Both the position numbers and the translations under genes were made by a program. Of a stretch of DNA of 64,000 nt, positions 63,227 through 64,000 are shown piece by piece. The notes beneath the pieces were generated by a model. The model was not told the origin of the DNA. It searched no databases and was given only the letters and a program-made list of their open reading frames with translations. Within the stretch, counting starts at the first letter, position 1, and every line of letters starts with the position of its first letter. Source of the stretch: Paludibacteraceae bacterium (GTDB taxonomy: Bacteria; Bacteroidota; Bacteroidia; Bacteroidales; Paludibacteraceae); the NCBI GenBank assembly GCA_017551675.1, contig JAFZLC010000013.1:1-64000 (forward strand), in the 5' to 3' direction.

Positions 63227-64000
63227 ATGACAATAGGAATTATAGGATTAGGATTAATCGGTGGCTCAATGGCCATCGATTTACGTAGAAATAAGTTTGC
63301 AGACCATTTTCTAGGATGTGATAATGTGGAGTTGAATGCGTTGACTGCACAACGTATCGGATTGGTGGATGAAATCGTTACGATGGATGAACTGATTGCT
63401 AAGAGTGATTTGATTTTACTTTCAGTGCCTGTTAGTGCTGCCATTCGTATGCTTTCAGATATATTGGATAAGATATCCGACAACCAATATGTGGTGGATG
63501 TATGTTCCACCAAGGAGAAGTTGAACGATTCTGTTCATTATCATCCACGTCGTAAGAACTATGTAGCATCGCACCCAATGGCAGGTACGGAGTTTAATGG
63601 TCCGTGGGCTGCTATCCCTAATCTGTTTGCTGGTCGTGCGGGAATCATCTGTAATGCAGAGGATTCAGATAGCAAAGCTGTTGAATTGGTTCGCAGAATG
63701 TATGATAGCCTTAATATGCGTATCATCTATATGCGTGCGGCTCATCACGATGTGCATGTGGCTTATGTTTCCCATATCTCGCATGTGATTTCGTTTGCAT
63801 TGGCATTGACCGTTTTGGATAAAGAGAAGAATGAGAAAAACATCTTCGATTTGGCTTCCGGAGGTTTCGCTTCAACTGCTCGTTTGTCTAAGAGTAATGC
63901 AGACATGTGGGTGCCAATCTTCTTGCAAAACAAGGAGAATGTGCTTTCCGTCCTCGATGCTTATATGGATAAACTAAATCAATTCAAGGTGGCTATGGAA
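63227..64000 (+). CDS. tyrA: Prephenate dehydrogenase (TyrA), 3' end outside window
   Basis: 258 codons are visible, in frame to the last base. Catalyses NAD-dependent oxidative decarboxylation of prephenate in tyrosine synthesis. The Rossmann glycine motif is IGIIGLGLIGGSMAI near the start. Family features follow: VVDVCSTKEKL, ASHPMAGTEFNGP (the HPMAG substrate motif with catalytic His), and AAHHDVHVAYVSHISHVISFAL (the second conserved His region). There is no fused chorismate mutase at the N-terminus. The start ATG at 63227 follows an A-rich stretch. Confidence 0.9.
   Translation, partial: MTIGIIGLGLIGGSMAIDLRRNKFADHFLGCDNVELNALTAQRIGLVDEIVTMDELIAKSDLILLSVPVSAAIRMLSDILDKISDNQYVVDVCSTKEKLNDSVHYHPRRKNYVASHPMAGTEFNGPWAAIPNLFAGRAGIICNAEDSDSKAVELVRRMYDSLNMRIIYMRAAHHDVHVAYVSHISHVISFALALTVLDKEKNEKNIFDLASGGFASTARLSKSNADMWVPIFLQNKENVLSVLDAYMDKLNQFKVAME

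Overview
The window looks like a chromosomal segment of a Bacteroidales bacterium, probably Prevotellaceae-like or a close relative; genus is not resolvable by eye. Four signs agree. Promoters follow the Bacteroidetes -33/-7 pattern (TTTG or TTG, 19-21 bp, TAnnTTTG). Several giant secreted proteins end in type IX secretion (T9SS) type-A-like sorting domains. There is a gldF-like gene. BspA-type leucine-rich repeats, C10 (streptopain) peptidases and a serpin occur together. The DNA is AT-rich throughout. I saw no rRNA, tRNA, integrase, transposase or CRISPR.

Layout. (1) 1-9471 is mostly core housekeeping: an RluA-type pseudouridine synthase (cut by the window edge), a YraN-like nuclease-fold protein, an NlpC/P60-like protein that has lost its catalytic residues with a small ribbon-helix-helix-like protein and tadA, cysS, an EcsC-like membrane protein, a Cof-type HAD phosphatase, an rRNA m5C methyltransferase facing kdsB, and an M16 peptidase homologue without its zinc motif. 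(2) 9525-22986 holds a secreted clan GH-A glycosidase with a CBM6, a 48-bp perfect palindrome, a 3250-residue LamG/FN3 T9SS cargo on the minus strand, and a divergent 7-TM AraC-type regulator. (3) 22987-33858 is a surface-protein island: two overlapping near-identical LRR genes with different C-termini, a lipoprotein, two paralogous proteases in which a C10 peptidase domain is combined with BspA repeats, and a serpin. The intergenic gaps carry related short repeats.

(4) 33910-55087 is the most unusual part. It is a 21-kb, apparently co-transcribed block of two cassettes, each a giant repetitive secreted protein (3096 and about 3330 residues) followed directly by a small outer-membrane beta-barrel protein. 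Each giant has seven 'beads'. A bead is an N-terminal beta domain beginning LCFTAE, then 5-10 copies of a 26-residue repeat with a C-x7-C pair, then a cap, then an InlB-B-repeat-like domain. My hand count is 43 and 52 repeats. The promoter has an inverted repeat exactly filling the -33/-7 spacer.

(5) 55203-64000 returns to core-like genes: mltF, a YycJ-type metallo-hydrolase, gldF without an adjacent gldG, a mini-cluster of phosphopantetheinyl transferase, SDR and acyl-CoA/AMP ligase, a DUF4197 lipoprotein, a Crp/Fnr regulator, and a prephenate dehydrogenase cut by the window end.

Inferred integration: regions 2-4 form an exported arsenal (adhesin-like giants, a glycosidase, cysteine proteases, a protease inhibitor), much of it probably sent out by T9SS. 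The barrels next to the giants are candidate dedicated export or anchoring partners, similar in arrangement but not shown homologous to SprB-SprF.
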